Source of the DNA: Cylindrospermopsis curvispora GIHE-G1
GTDB taxonomy: Bacteria > Cyanobacteriota > Cyanobacteriia > Cyanobacteriales > Nostocaceae
Direction: 5' to 3'
Length of the DNA: 64,000 nucleotides
NCBI RefSeq assembly: GCF_014489415.1
Contig: NZ_CP060822.1
Coordinates: forward strand, 2,341,501 to 2,405,500
Below the pieces are notes generated by a model. That model was given only the letters and a program-made list of their open reading frames with translations, did no database searches and was not told the origin of the DNA. The translations under genes and the position numbers were made by a program. This document shows, piece by piece, positions 1-8,507 of this stretch (positions are counted from its first letter, which is position 1; the number at the start of each line of letters is the position of its first letter).

Positions 1-1436
1 ACAAGTTAGGTGAGGTCGATCTCAAAGCCTATGAATCACTAACTAAAGCCAGGAATAGTGGTAACCACGATGACTTTGAAAATGTTATTTTGGGTGGCAC
101 TAGGAAATTAGTTAATGCCCAAGCTCCCCTAGCGGTTAGTTTGGAGGGGCTCAGTGCAGATCAAATATCAGTACCACCACCATTTACTCTAGCTAGTCGA
201 GAAAGAGCTACTGAAGCTATTGAACTTTATTGGCAGTCTTTGCTGCGAGATGTGCCCTTTCACAAATTACAAAACAACACTGATGATCCGCTGGTTTTAG
301 CTGCGGTTGAGGAATTAAATAAACATCCCTTTACCGGTCCTAAGGAAAATGGTAGGGTGACTCCCCAAAGTTTATTTCGTGGTAGTGTTACCTATGTTGA
401 TGAGAATGATAAGTCAGGTAGAACGGCAAAACATGTTGTTCCACCTGGAGTTTTAGTTGGACCTCACATTTCTCAGTTTATACTACTTAATATCCCATGG
501 GGGGTTCAGTATATTCCTCCTGTAATCCGAACTACTGTAGCTGGAAATGACTTTCTTACTGATTATGAAGAATGGTTAAATATTCAGAATGGTGGTGATC
601 CTAAGCCAGCCACATTTGATTCTGTACGGCGTTATATATCTACCATTCGTGATTTGTCAGAATTTTCCCATACTCCCGGTGCTTCTTTTTATGGCGCTTC
701 CCTTATTCTGGGTGGTGCTAGGAATGCTAAAGATCCTCTTAGTGGAGGTATTGGTGCGCCACTTGATGCCGGTAATCCTTTTGTCAAGTCAAAAACCCAA
801 CAGGGTGGTAACGGAACTTTCGCTCTTGGACATGCGCAGGCTTTACTAAGCTTGAGTACATCCCGTGCCATCAGGGTAGCATACTATCAGAAGTATTATG
901 TACATCGCACTTTACGCCCAGAAGCATACGGAGGATTGGTTCACAACAACATTGTCAATAATACCCAATATCCTATTCACAGGGATATACTCAATTCTAA
1001 GGCTTTGGCTAGAAGTTTTAGTAAATTTGGCTCTTACTTACTGTCCCATGGTTATCCTGAGGGATCTCCCATCCATACCTCTTATGTTGGTGGTGCAGCT
1101 GCTATTGCTGGTGCTAATGCAACAATTTTAAAGGCATATTTTGATGAGGATTTTGTCATTCCCAATCCTGTAGTTCCCGATCCAAACGACCCCACTAAAG
1201 TTATTCCCTATACTGGAGAACCTTTAACAGTAGGTGGGGAGTTAAATAAACTGGCAGTCAACTATACTCTTGGTCGCGGTCATGGAGGTATTCACTGGCG
1301 CACTGATGGGTCTGCTGGTTTAGCCCTAGGGGAGGCGGTAGCTATCGCCATTCTCAGAGATGAGAGATTAGGTTACAACGAGAAATTTGAAGGTTTTAGC
1401 CTGACCAAGTTTGATGGCAGTAAGATCACTGTGTAG
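1..1436 (+). CDS. Vanadium-dependent haloperoxidase (bromoperoxidase type), 5' end outside window
   Basis: The reading frame is open from base 3 and runs off the left edge, so the N-terminus is missing. The family oxidises halide with hydrogen peroxide at a histidine-bound vanadate. All three vanadate-site segments are visible: YQKYYVHRTLRPEAYGG (bases ~883-935) supplies the Lys and Arg; SPIHTSYVGGAAAIAGA (~1066-1115) is the equivalent of the SxxGH block; and GRGHGGIHWRTDG (~1273-1311) holds the second Arg and the vanadate-ligand His. The wording (LRPEAYGG, YPEGSPIHTSY) is closer to the algal/cyanobacterial bromoperoxidases than to acid phosphatases of the same fold. A strong terminator follows the stop. 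The natural substrate is unknown. Family is secure; halide preference cannot be read. Confidence 0.88.
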   Translation, partial: KLGEVDLKAYESLTKARNSGNHDDFENVILGGTRKLVNAQAPLAVSLEGLSADQISVPPPFTLASRERATEAIELYWQSLLRDVPFHKLQNNTDDPLVLAAVEELNKHPFTGPKENGRVTPQSLFRGSVTYVDENDKSGRTAKHVVPPGVLVGPHISQFILLNIPWGVQYIPPVIRTTVAGNDFLTDYEEWLNIQNGGDPKPATFDSVRRYISTIRDLSEFSHTPGASFYGASLILGGARNAKDPLSGGIGAPLDAGNPFVKSKTQQGGNGTFALGHAQALLSLSTSRAIRVAYYQKYYVHRTLRPEAYGGLVHNNIVNNTQYPIHRDILNSKALARSFSKFGSYLLSHGYPEGSPIHTSYVGGAAAIAGANATILKAYFDEDFVIPNPVVPDPNDPTKVIPYTGEPLTVGGELNKLAVNYTLGRGHGGIHWRTDGSAGLALGEAVAIAILRDERLGYNEKFEGFSLTKFDGSKITV

Positions 1437-1464
1437 TATATTTGTGCCATACTCCTAGCTCTCA

Positions 1465-1494
1465 AAAATACTCCTACGAAAGTAGGAGTATTTT
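1465..1494. terminator. Intrinsic terminator after haloperoxidase gene
   Basis: A 13-bp perfect stem (AAAATACTCCTAC paired with GTAGGAGTATTTT) encloses a GAAA tetraloop 28 bases after the stop codon. The arms themselves begin with A-run and end with T-run, so the hairpin can act in both directions, which suits the convergent porin gene that ends at 1531. Confidence 0.85.
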
Positions 1495-1530
1495 AACCAT
1501 GTTTTAACTATGGACAATTTTTGTACAAAC

Positions 1531-3240
1531 CTAGAAGGTAATACCAGTACGCACACTACCTACCCATATTGCACCATTAGCACTGCTGTGATCTGGATTA
1601 TCAATAACATAAATTGCAGGGGTAATGCTAACATTGTTATTGATGCGATGGGTGTAAAATGCCTCTAAATGTAGGGAAGTGCTATTGTCCTGACGATTTG
1701 CGATAGTATTACTAATAGCTTTTGGCGGTACGCCAATAACAAATCCCCCTATGTTCCCTTTTTTACCTAAATCTAGTAATGTGGTTGCTAAGGCACCATT
1801 AATAATAGTGGCATTATTTTTGTCACCACTTTCTTGATGTGCTTTTGTATAGCCAAACCATCCACTCAAAGCAAATCTGCTACTAGCTTTCCAGTTGAAT
1901 TGGAAACCAAGGTTGTCAGCTGAAAAAGCAGGCTTATCACCAAAGGGACGAAAAGCATTAGCACTACCTGTACCACCAGTCAGGTTACGACCGCTGTCAG
2001 CAATATAGTATTTACGGACATAAGTCAGTCCAATATCTGCTTGGCGACTAGGAGATATTGTTAATTGCGCTAGTGACAGGAAACTACCAGTAAATAATCC
2101 CACGCCCGGGTTACTTGCATTAAGATTATCACCTATATATCCTGCATTTAACTGAATTTGATTGTTAAATTTATAACTTATTGCAGCTCCAGCTCCCTCA
2201 AAACCAGGTCTGTAAATAGTGGGGTTAAATGTGGCAAATCGAGAAGGAGCTCCATTGAATCCACCAACAGAAGGATTTAATGTAGGAGTGAAAACTGCTG
2301 GTTGCAATCCTACGGTTCCTACCCATACAGTGGTCTTTCCCCCTAAAGGAAAGCGATAGTGTAACTGGGCTAAGGACACTCCATCACCACCAGTAGTAAC
2401 AGGTTCAAAGGTAAACCGGGTTGTGTGTGTTCCTGTACTACTATTCAAGTTAGGAATATTTCCATTAGCTACCAGTTGAGTAACTAATAAATCCTTACTG
2501 TTAAAACTGGTTTGCAGAGTTAATCTGGTGCGATGAGCAAAGAAAGTATTTGTTTCATCTTTAGGTAGAGGGGTGGTAGTATTGGCGCGCTTACCAAATG
2601 TGTCTCCAACCACTAATATGGCATCACCTACCAATTTAGTAGTTGTCGAGAAACTATTAGCTTCAACTTTAGCAGTGCGAGATTCTATCTTATCAACTCT
2701 ACCTTTCAATATACTTAGTTCTGAGGCAAATTGCTTTTGTAGTTTGTCTAAGGTAGCTAAATCTTCTTGACTAACCGAGTTTGCTGTACTGGTAGCAATC
2801 AATTCTTCAATCCTGATCAATGTAGTATTTAAAGCGGATGCGAATTCATATCGTGTAAGAGTCCGATTACCTCTAAACGTACCGTCTGGATAACCACCAA
2901 TCACATTATAGCGTTCGACTAAGGACTGTAAAGCCTGAAACACCCAATCTGTTGGCTGAACATCAGAAAACTGGGAAACAGAAGTAACCTGTGCCAGCTC
3001 ATTATTCTGATTGCCCTGATTGGTTGAATTTTGCTGTGAAGGTGTGGTGGATAATAACTTATCGGTTTCAGATATTGTTATTGCTTTATCCCCATTTGAG
3101 GATATTTTCTCTTTTGCATGTATATCAGATACGTTTGATACTTCAGATGCATTAGCTGTTAGTGATAGAAGAAAGAATCCGTTAGATATTGCTGAGACAA
3201 ATAGCCCGTAGTTCCACACGGCTTTAGGCATTGGTGACAT
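1531..3240 (-). CDS. SLH-domain outer-membrane porin (cyanobacterial iron-uptake porin family)
   Basis: The 569-aa protein has an N-terminal signal peptide (hydrophobic stretch ending near LTANA-SE). A poorly conserved spacer follows, then one SLH domain (about residues 90-150: FSDVQPTDWVFQALQSL, GYPDGTF, LTRYEFASAL) that anchors to pyruvylated cell-wall polymer. A short coiled coil (~165-200) and an OprB-like beta-barrel to the C-terminus complete it, with the barrel ending in the aromatic strand VRTGITF. The architecture is that of the cyanobacterial family of porins linked to uptake of inorganic iron and other small solutes. A paralogue sits at 62021-63631. Start at 3240 gives a proper signal; Met-4 is a possible alternative. 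It faces the haloperoxidase and is separated from the next gene by a divergent promoter region. Confidence 0.9.
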   Translation of the reverse strand: MSPMPKAVWNYGLFVSAISNGFFLLSLTANASEVSNVSDIHAKEKISSNGDKAITISETDKLLSTTPSQQNSTNQGNQNNELAQVTSVSQFSDVQPTDWVFQALQSLVERYNVIGGYPDGTFRGNRTLTRYEFASALNTTLIRIEELIATSTANSVSQEDLATLDKLQKQFASELSILKGRVDKIESRTAKVEANSFSTTTKLVGDAILVVGDTFGKRANTTTPLPKDETNTFFAHRTRLTLQTSFNSKDLLVTQLVANGNIPNLNSSTGTHTTRFTFEPVTTGGDGVSLAQLHYRFPLGGKTTVWVGTVGLQPAVFTPTLNPSVGGFNGAPSRFATFNPTIYRPGFEGAGAAISYKFNNQIQLNAGYIGDNLNASNPGVGLFTGSFLSLAQLTISPSRQADIGLTYVRKYYIADSGRNLTGGTGSANAFRPFGDKPAFSADNLGFQFNWKASSRFALSGWFGYTKAHQESGDKNNATIINGALATTLLDLGKKGNIGGFVIGVPPKAISNTIANRQDNSTSLHLEAFYTHRINNNVSITPAIYVIDNPDHSSANGAIWVGSVRTGITF

Positions 3241-3552
3241 GGTGCTTATAAATTATTACGGTAAATTACTAAAACTCTATCAAGATAAAGTAGTATGGTA
3301 AATGGTATTATAGAATTTTGAAAAAACAAGTATTGACTAATACTTTTTTCCAAAAAGTTAGCATATCGGAAAATTACTAGTTCAATAGGTGACAATTTCT
3401 TTCAAGGTATTCTCACTAAGGAGAGTGAGAGTATTTAATCCCCCATAAGCATAAAATTTTTTCAAATACAAATAGAATTGTTATGGCCAAGACTTTTTTT
3501 TAAAAAAAATTTGTGTATTGTAGGTAACGATTAAAGATAAGGAGCATGTGCC
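3241..3552. promoter_or_regulatory. Divergent intergenic region with two hairpins
   Basis: No gene is seen in these 312 AT-rich bases between the porin and the ABC-importer genes. Two perfect inverted repeats stand out. At 3328-3345 AAGTATT and AATACTT flank the loop GACT, with A-tract before and T-tract after, so it looks like a small bidirectional terminator or attenuator. At 3411-3430 TCTCACT and AGTGAGA flank the loop AAGGAG. Their position upstream of both divergent operons suggests control elements, but no known riboswitch is recognised. Confidence 0.4.
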
Positions 3553-4491
3553 TTGAGCAATATAAACTTGCCACTCAAGAAGGTGACAACTGAAATTAGT
3601 GGAACAGTCTTCTCGTTACCCTACTATGTCGCTCGTGAAAAAGGTTATTTTACTGACTTAGGATTAGAAATAGAGTTTGTTAAACGCAATTATGGTGATC
3701 AGCCAGCTAACATCAGACTGATTGATAATCATCATGAAGTTAGCTCTTTTGGTGGTGTATCCCCGTTTGAACAAGGTCAAAGTAGTTTGTATCGAGCCTG
3801 CGAGTGGGGACAGGTACGTCGTACATACGATAGCTCTCGTGGTGGGCAAGTGATAGCTAAACGAGCTGCAGTAGCTAGTCAAGCTATAATTGTGCGTCCA
3901 GATTCACCCTATAATATCCCCCAGGATCTAGCTAATGTACCGGTGGGAGTTAATTTCCATCATGGCTCCCATTATATTGCCATTCAAACTCTGGAAGGAT
4001 TTCTCCCCCCAGAAGAAATTAAGGTCTTACACATTGATGGACATGCCAAAAATAAACAATTTAATCGGTTTGTAGCCTTGCGTGATGGATTAGTTGATGC
4101 GGTTGCAGTGATGGAACCTTGGATCACTGTGGCGGAAAAATTGGGGTATAAAATTATTGCTGAGGCACATTATGTGGGTCTAGAAATCGCGAGTCCTGAC
4201 CTAGATGTAGATAGTTTTGAAGCTATCAACAAGGCCATACGTCAAGCAGTTAAGGATTTGCAGGCTGATCCTATTCCTTACACGAAATATCTCATAGATG
4301 ATGTATCTGAAGAAATTGTCAAACTGGAACCTTGGGATTTTCGGCGCAATCGCCTGCGTTATGTAGATCCATCACCATACTCTGAAGCTGACTTCCAACG
4401 CACCTACAATTGGATGGTTAAGTGGGGGCTTATACAGCCTAATGCTACTTTCCAACAGATCGTTGATAACCGGGTTCTTGTATCTAACTGA
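3553..4491 (+). CDS. SsuA/NMT1-fold substrate-binding-like protein without signal peptide (DszB-like)
   Basis: This 312-aa protein has the periplasmic-binding-protein type II fold of sulfonate, nitrate and thiamine-precursor binding proteins (YYVAREKGYFTDLGLEIEFV at the N-terminus, DAVAVMEPWITVAEKLGYK near residue 185). It has no signal peptide, so it is probably cytoplasmic. Part of the N-terminal half (GDQPANIR, SFGG) recalls the desulfinase DszB, an enzyme built on this fold, but a cysteine is not present at the place where DszB has its catalytic one. The start is TTG: AAGGAG at 3539-3544 lies 8 bases upstream and no ATG fits the frame. It leads the importer operon. It could be a cytosolic sensor, a divergent hydrolase, or a binding protein exported by another route. 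Confidence 0.75.
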   Translation: MSNINLPLKKVTTEISGTVFSLPYYVAREKGYFTDLGLEIEFVKRNYGDQPANIRLIDNHHEVSSFGGVSPFEQGQSSLYRACEWGQVRRTYDSSRGGQVIAKRAAVASQAIIVRPDSPYNIPQDLANVPVGVNFHHGSHYIAIQTLEGFLPPEEIKVLHIDGHAKNKQFNRFVALRDGLVDAVAVMEPWITVAEKLGYKIIAEAHYVGLEIASPDLDVDSFEAINKAIRQAVKDLQADPIPYTKYLIDDVSEEIVKLEPWDFRRNRLRYVDPSPYSEADFQRTYNWMVKWGLIQPNATFQQIVDNRVLVSN

Positions 4492-4611
4492 TTTTACTTA
4501 TTCCCTAAACATTGAACCTCCCCAATTCGGGAGATTCAATTCTTACTAGGAGAATATTTTTTTGAATAGAACCTATTAATTTAATTTCAATGTACATCTT
4601 TCCTAAAACGT

Positions 4612-5646
4612 ATGAGAAACCGTAGAGACTTTTTAAAGTATTCTTTGTTAGGTACAACAGCAGCTGTAGCTAAAACTGCTTGGGATAGCACTATTTACCC
4701 TGCTGCTAGTCAAGAAAATAGAGGAACTATAAGTGTAAAATTGGGAGCGGTAAGCGGGATTAATTCTATCGATGTTTGGATTCCTGAAGATCTAGGTTAT
4801 TTTGATGCTGCTGGACTGAATGCTCAAGTAATTACTTTCCAAAGTGGATCAAAAATGCGTGATGCCCTGATTGCAGGGGAAATAGACTTTGCAGCTCAAG
4901 CTCCTTTACATGTATATGTTTCTCGACTTAAGGGAATTCCCTTAAATGTTGTAGCTAACCGTCGTAATTTGGTTGACACTTCCTTGGTGGTAAGTTCGGA
5001 TTTGCGTTCTCAAATTAAGAGCGTTAGTGACCTCAAAGGAAGAAGAGTTTCCGCCGGAGAGGTTGGGACTTGGAGCTGGGCAGTATTTATTACATACCTG
5101 CGTCAGAATGGTTTAAGTGATAAAGATGTTGAATATGTCCAAAGCGCAACCTCTTCTACATATACACTACTGAAAACCCGTCAAGTAGATGCGGCGATCG
5201 CAGGTGCACCGGATCTTCATAGACTACTTAAAGAGAAAACCGTTTTTCAACTCTTAAATGCCTTAGATCCAGATGTACATAAAAAGTATTTTGGTGCTAG
5301 GGAGGCAATGACCCGTGCTTGGTTAAGTCATGATCGTGTCACATCTCAAAAACCAGAATCTGTGAAACGGTTAGTTGCTGTTGTTAATCGAACATTTGCA
5401 TATATGCATCGAACATCGCCCGAGGAAATATTGAAAGTGGTAGGTAAGCGTTTTGATTCTGCCAATTTGGATGCCATTCTCACTGGTCTTCGTACAGAAC
5501 TTAAGCGTTCGGTTCCTAGAAATGCTTCCATTAGCCAAGCCGCATATCTTGCGGATCAGCAAGTATTTTTAAATACGGGGATTATTAAAAAAATAGTTCC
5601 CTATTCTCAAGGGGTATTCGATAACTTTGCAGGACGTAGGGCCTAG
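4612..5646 (+). CDS. ABC importer substrate-binding protein, Tat-type signal, sulfonate/nitrate/taurine family
   Basis: The 344-aa protein starts MRNRRDFLKYSLLG, a twin-arginine signal, so it is likely exported folded to the periplasm. The mature part is a NMT1/SsuA-type binding protein (DVWIPEDLGYFDAAGLNAQV, ALIAGEIDFAAQAPLHVYV, DLKGRRVSAGEVGTWSWAV, RQVDAAIAGAPDLHRLL). It probably delivers an organosulfur or similar small anion to the permease encoded at 6515. It is the second gene of a four-gene run that also holds the matching ATPase and permease. The actual ligand cannot be read from sequence. Confidence 0.85.
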   Translation: MRNRRDFLKYSLLGTTAAVAKTAWDSTIYPAASQENRGTISVKLGAVSGINSIDVWIPEDLGYFDAAGLNAQVITFQSGSKMRDALIAGEIDFAAQAPLHVYVSRLKGIPLNVVANRRNLVDTSLVVSSDLRSQIKSVSDLKGRRVSAGEVGTWSWAVFITYLRQNGLSDKDVEYVQSATSSTYTLLKTRQVDAAIAGAPDLHRLLKEKTVFQLLNALDPDVHKKYFGAREAMTRAWLSHDRVTSQKPESVKRLVAVVNRTFAYMHRTSPEEILKVVGKRFDSANLDAILTGLRTELKRSVPRNASISQAAYLADQQVFLNTGIIKKIVPYSQGVFDNFAGRRA

Positions 5647-5721
5647 CTGTGTTTTGCAATCCCAACCATTCCCGTTCTTCCATCAAACAAACACAGTTTC
5701 TTTCATGAGTAGCAAAAATCA

Positions 5722-6501
5722 ATGATCAAGACTCAGAACCTCAGCATCTCCTATTGGAGTAAAAATAGGCGTATTCCAGCACTACATGACATTAACTTAA
5801 GTGTGAATCCTGGTGAATTTATCAGTTTGATTGGTCCTAGTGGTTGCGGTAAAAGTACCTTACTTAATGTAATCGCAGGATTAATTGATCCTTCTACAGA
5901 GGTAACTGGCAGTTTTAAGACTAGCAATATTAAGCAAATTGGCTATCTGTTTCAGAAGCAAACTTTATTGCCTTGGCGTACAGTAATTAATAACGTTACT
6001 GCACCCTTAGAAATTAGAGGTTTGGCTCCAAACCAGGCCAGGAAAAAAGCTTTAACAATGCTGAAAAGATACGGACTGTCGGGGTTTGAAGATAGTTTTC
6101 CTGGTGAGTTATCAGGAGGAATGCAGCAGAGAGTTTTATTAATTCGCACCTTAATTTATGAACCAGATGTAGTACTCCTTGATGAGCCTTTAAGCAGTCT
6201 AGATGCTCAAACACGAGCATTATTACAAGATGAATTCTTGCAATTGTGGCGCGACACCGGTTGTACATTTATTTTAGTGACTCACGACCTAGATGAAGCA
6301 ATTGCACTTTCCGAGCGTGTGTTTTTATTAAGTGCGCGTCCAGGTAAAATTGTTAGGGAATTTAAAATTGATTTACCCAGAGACCGGTCTGCAACTACCA
6401 TTCGTACAGATTCAAGATTCAACAAAATTCAACGGGAGATTTGGTCTGAGTTAACTGCTGAAGTATTAAAACAACAAGGAATTGGACTTTTCAAAACATA
6501 G
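5722..6501 (+). CDS. ABC importer ATP-binding protein (SsuB/TauB family)
   Basis: The 259-aa ATPase has Walker A GPSGCGKST (~residue 40), a Q-loop in YLFQKQTLLPWRTV, signature LSGGMQQRVLLIR, Walker B VVLLDEP and the switch histidine in LVTHDLDEA. QKQTLLPWRTV is typical of the nitrate/sulfonate/taurine group. It energises the permease encoded 13 bases downstream. The gap of 75 bases from the binding-protein gene and the tight link to the permease indicate one operon. Confidence 0.92.
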   Translation: MIKTQNLSISYWSKNRRIPALHDINLSVNPGEFISLIGPSGCGKSTLLNVIAGLIDPSTEVTGSFKTSNIKQIGYLFQKQTLLPWRTVINNVTAPLEIRGLAPNQARKKALTMLKRYGLSGFEDSFPGELSGGMQQRVLLIRTLIYEPDVVLLDEPLSSLDAQTRALLQDEFLQLWRDTGCTFILVTHDLDEAIALSERVFLLSARPGKIVREFKIDLPRDRSATTIRTDSRFNKIQREIWSELTAEVLKQQGIGLFKT

Positions 6502-6514
6502 TTACATTTAAGAT

Positions 6515-7396
6515 ATGAAAACTTCTGACAATAAAAACATAATAATTGAACAAACTAATTTTACGTCCCAAAAAGACAGTAAACATAGTAATCCCAAATT
6601 TACTAAAATACAACTATGGTCAAAGCTAAGGCAAAAAATAGTACAGTTTGTACCCTTAGTTATAACTCTTGTATTATGGCAGGTTGGTACAGGAGTATTC
6701 AACACACCCCAGCTAATTGAGCCAGCACTAGTTGGTAAACCCAGTTTAATTATCAAAGAACTATGGGATTTATTAACCGCAGGCATTATATTTCAGCATG
6801 CCTTTGTTACTTTCCAAGAAGCGATAAGTGGATTAGCTTTAGCTATGATCGGTGGTATCAGTCTGGGAATTGCTTTGGCTTATTCACCCTCAGGAGCGAA
6901 AATTATTCTTCCTTACGTCCAGATATTTAATTCTTTACCTCGTATTGCTCTAGCTCCTTTCTTTATAGTGTGGTTTGGAATTGGCTTGCTCTCAAAAGTT
7001 CTCTTGGCAGCTCTAGCAGCTTTCTTTCCCATATTTTTTACAACCTATCAAGGGATTCAAACTATTGAGCCTGAGTTAATAGCCGCTTTTCAAGTTATGG
7101 GAGCAAATCGTTGGCAGATGCTACACATGGTTGTATTGCCCTCAGTTCTTAGTTGGGTGATTGCAGGAATTCGTACCAGTTTAGGTATGGCTTTAGTTGG
7201 GGCTTTAGTTGCTGAGTATATTGGATCAACTCATGGTCTAGGCTATATGTTAATGGCGGCCCAGGGAAATTTAAATGTTGATAAGTCCTGGGCAATATTG
7301 GTAGTTTTAGCATCCATTAGTGTTTTTCTTGATTGGGGAATACGTGTTCTGGAAAAATACATATTACGGTGGCAACCTAGCTCTGGAAAACTTTAG
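6515..7396 (+). CDS. ABC importer permease (SsuC/TauC family)
   Basis: The 293-aa integral inner-membrane protein has a cytosolic N-tail, about six hydrophobic segments and the EAA coupling loop (ELIAAFQVMGANRWQMLHMVVLPS, ~residues 185-208), which docks to the ATPase. It forms the channel of the 3553-7396 importer. The C-terminal part (LVGALVAEYIGSTHGLGYMLM) is characteristic of sulfonate/nitrate/bicarbonate permeases. It is the last gene of this operon; the following 156 bases lead to the nitroreductase gene. Confidence 0.92.
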   Translation: MKTSDNKNIIIEQTNFTSQKDSKHSNPKFTKIQLWSKLRQKIVQFVPLVITLVLWQVGTGVFNTPQLIEPALVGKPSLIIKELWDLLTAGIIFQHAFVTFQEAISGLALAMIGGISLGIALAYSPSGAKIILPYVQIFNSLPRIALAPFFIVWFGIGLLSKVLLAALAAFFPIFFTTYQGIQTIEPELIAAFQVMGANRWQMLHMVVLPSVLSWVIAGIRTSLGMALVGALVAEYIGSTHGLGYMLMAAQGNLNVDKSWAILVVLASISVFLDWGIRVLEKYILRWQPSSGKL

Positions 7397-7552
7397 AATT
7401 TTGTGGTTTAGATCGAAAAAATTCAAAGGGATTCAAAAATTCTTGTTTTTTCAAAAACTTTGTGTTAAAAGTGGGATGTAGCCCAACAACTTGATAGAAT
7501 TTCATAGAATTATAGTACATACTGTTCATACCGTTCAACATATCACATAAAT

Positions 7553-8374
7553 ATGGCTAATGCACACGAACTCCTAAATCAACGTTATGGAAATAGCAAC
7601 CTCGATTTAAACCATCCTTGGAATGAAACCTTGTCCACCCTATTATCTCATCGATCAATTCGTGGATATTTAGGAAATACCTTACCACCAGGAACCTTAG
7701 AAATTTTAATTGCCGCAGCTCAATCAGCTTCTACATCTTCTAATCTCCAAACCTGGAGTGTTATAGCCGTAGAAGAAGCAGATCGTAAACAACAATTGTC
7801 TCAATTAGCCAACAATCAAACCCATATTAGTCAGTGTCCTTTATTTTTAGTTTGGTTAGCAGATTTAGCTAGATTAGCTCATATTGCTGACTCTCGCGGA
7901 CTACCTCATCAAGGACTAGACTACCTAGAAATGTTCCTCATGGCCGCTCTGGATGCTGCATTAGCAGCCCAAAATGCCGTTATAGCAGCAGAATCTTTAG
8001 GATTAGGCACTGTCTATATCGGTGCCCTCAGAAATAAACCAGAAGAAGTAGCAAATTTATTGAATTTGCCCCCTCATGTTGTAGCCGTATTTGGTCTGTG
8101 TGTTGGCTATGCAGACCCAGCTGTAAATGTAGCTGTCAAACCACGTCTACCACAGTCCGTCGTATTACATCGGGAAACCTATCAACTGGAATCTCAAAAC
8201 GAAGGAATTGATTTATACAACCAGGTAATGAAGGATTTTTACGATTCACAGCAGATGAATGTTCCTGGTGATTGGTCAGAACATTCCGCTAAAAGGGTTG
8301 CTCTACCCGACTCCTTGTCAGGTAGACAAAACTTACAAAAAATTCTGCAAAAACTCGGTTTTCAACTCTACTAA
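7553..8374 (+). CDS. Nitroreductase-family FMN oxidoreductase (NfsA/Frp-like)
   Basis: The 273-aa protein has the flavin-binding start LLSHRSIRGYLGNTLPPGTLEILIAAAQSASTSSN split over residues ~27-62, an NfsA/Frp-type FMN phosphate-binding pattern, and AAESLGLGTVYIGALRN near 145-160. Such enzymes are NAD(P)H-dependent flavin or nitro reductases. In this setting one possible role is supplying reduced FMN to the flavin monooxygenases of the sulfur island, but SsuE (25619) already does that for SsuD, so this is inference. The stop codon TAA is formed by the first bases of a MITE-like repeat. Confidence 0.85.
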   Translation: MANAHELLNQRYGNSNLDLNHPWNETLSTLLSHRSIRGYLGNTLPPGTLEILIAAAQSASTSSNLQTWSVIAVEEADRKQQLSQLANNQTHISQCPLFLVWLADLARLAHIADSRGLPHQGLDYLEMFLMAALDAALAAQNAVIAAESLGLGTVYIGALRNKPEEVANLLNLPPHVVAVFGLCVGYADPAVNVAVKPRLPQSVVLHRETYQLESQNEGIDLYNQVMKDFYDSQQMNVPGDWSEHSAKRVALPDSLSGRQNLQKILQKLGFQLY

Positions 8375-8489
8375 GTAGGGAGGCACAATTATTTGTAGGA
8401 TGGGTCGAGTAACGAGACCCGTGGTGTTGGGTTTCATACTTCAACCCAACCTACGTTAATCTTATAGAGAACTCCGCTGACCCACTTAG
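8372..8489 (+). repeat. MITE-like dispersed repeat, copy A
   Basis: A ~118 bp element starts with TAAGTAGGG and ends with CCCACTTAG, imperfect terminal inverted repeats. Inside are two hairpins: GGGTC...GACCC (GAGTAAC loop region) and GTTGGGTT...AACCCAAC. Near-identical copies lie at 18504-18617 and 51147-51244, and a shortened inverted copy at 54502-54558. Its first three bases are the stop codon of the nitroreductase gene. Confidence 0.8.
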
Positions 8490-8507
8490 TCCCACCTACA
8501 TGAATAA

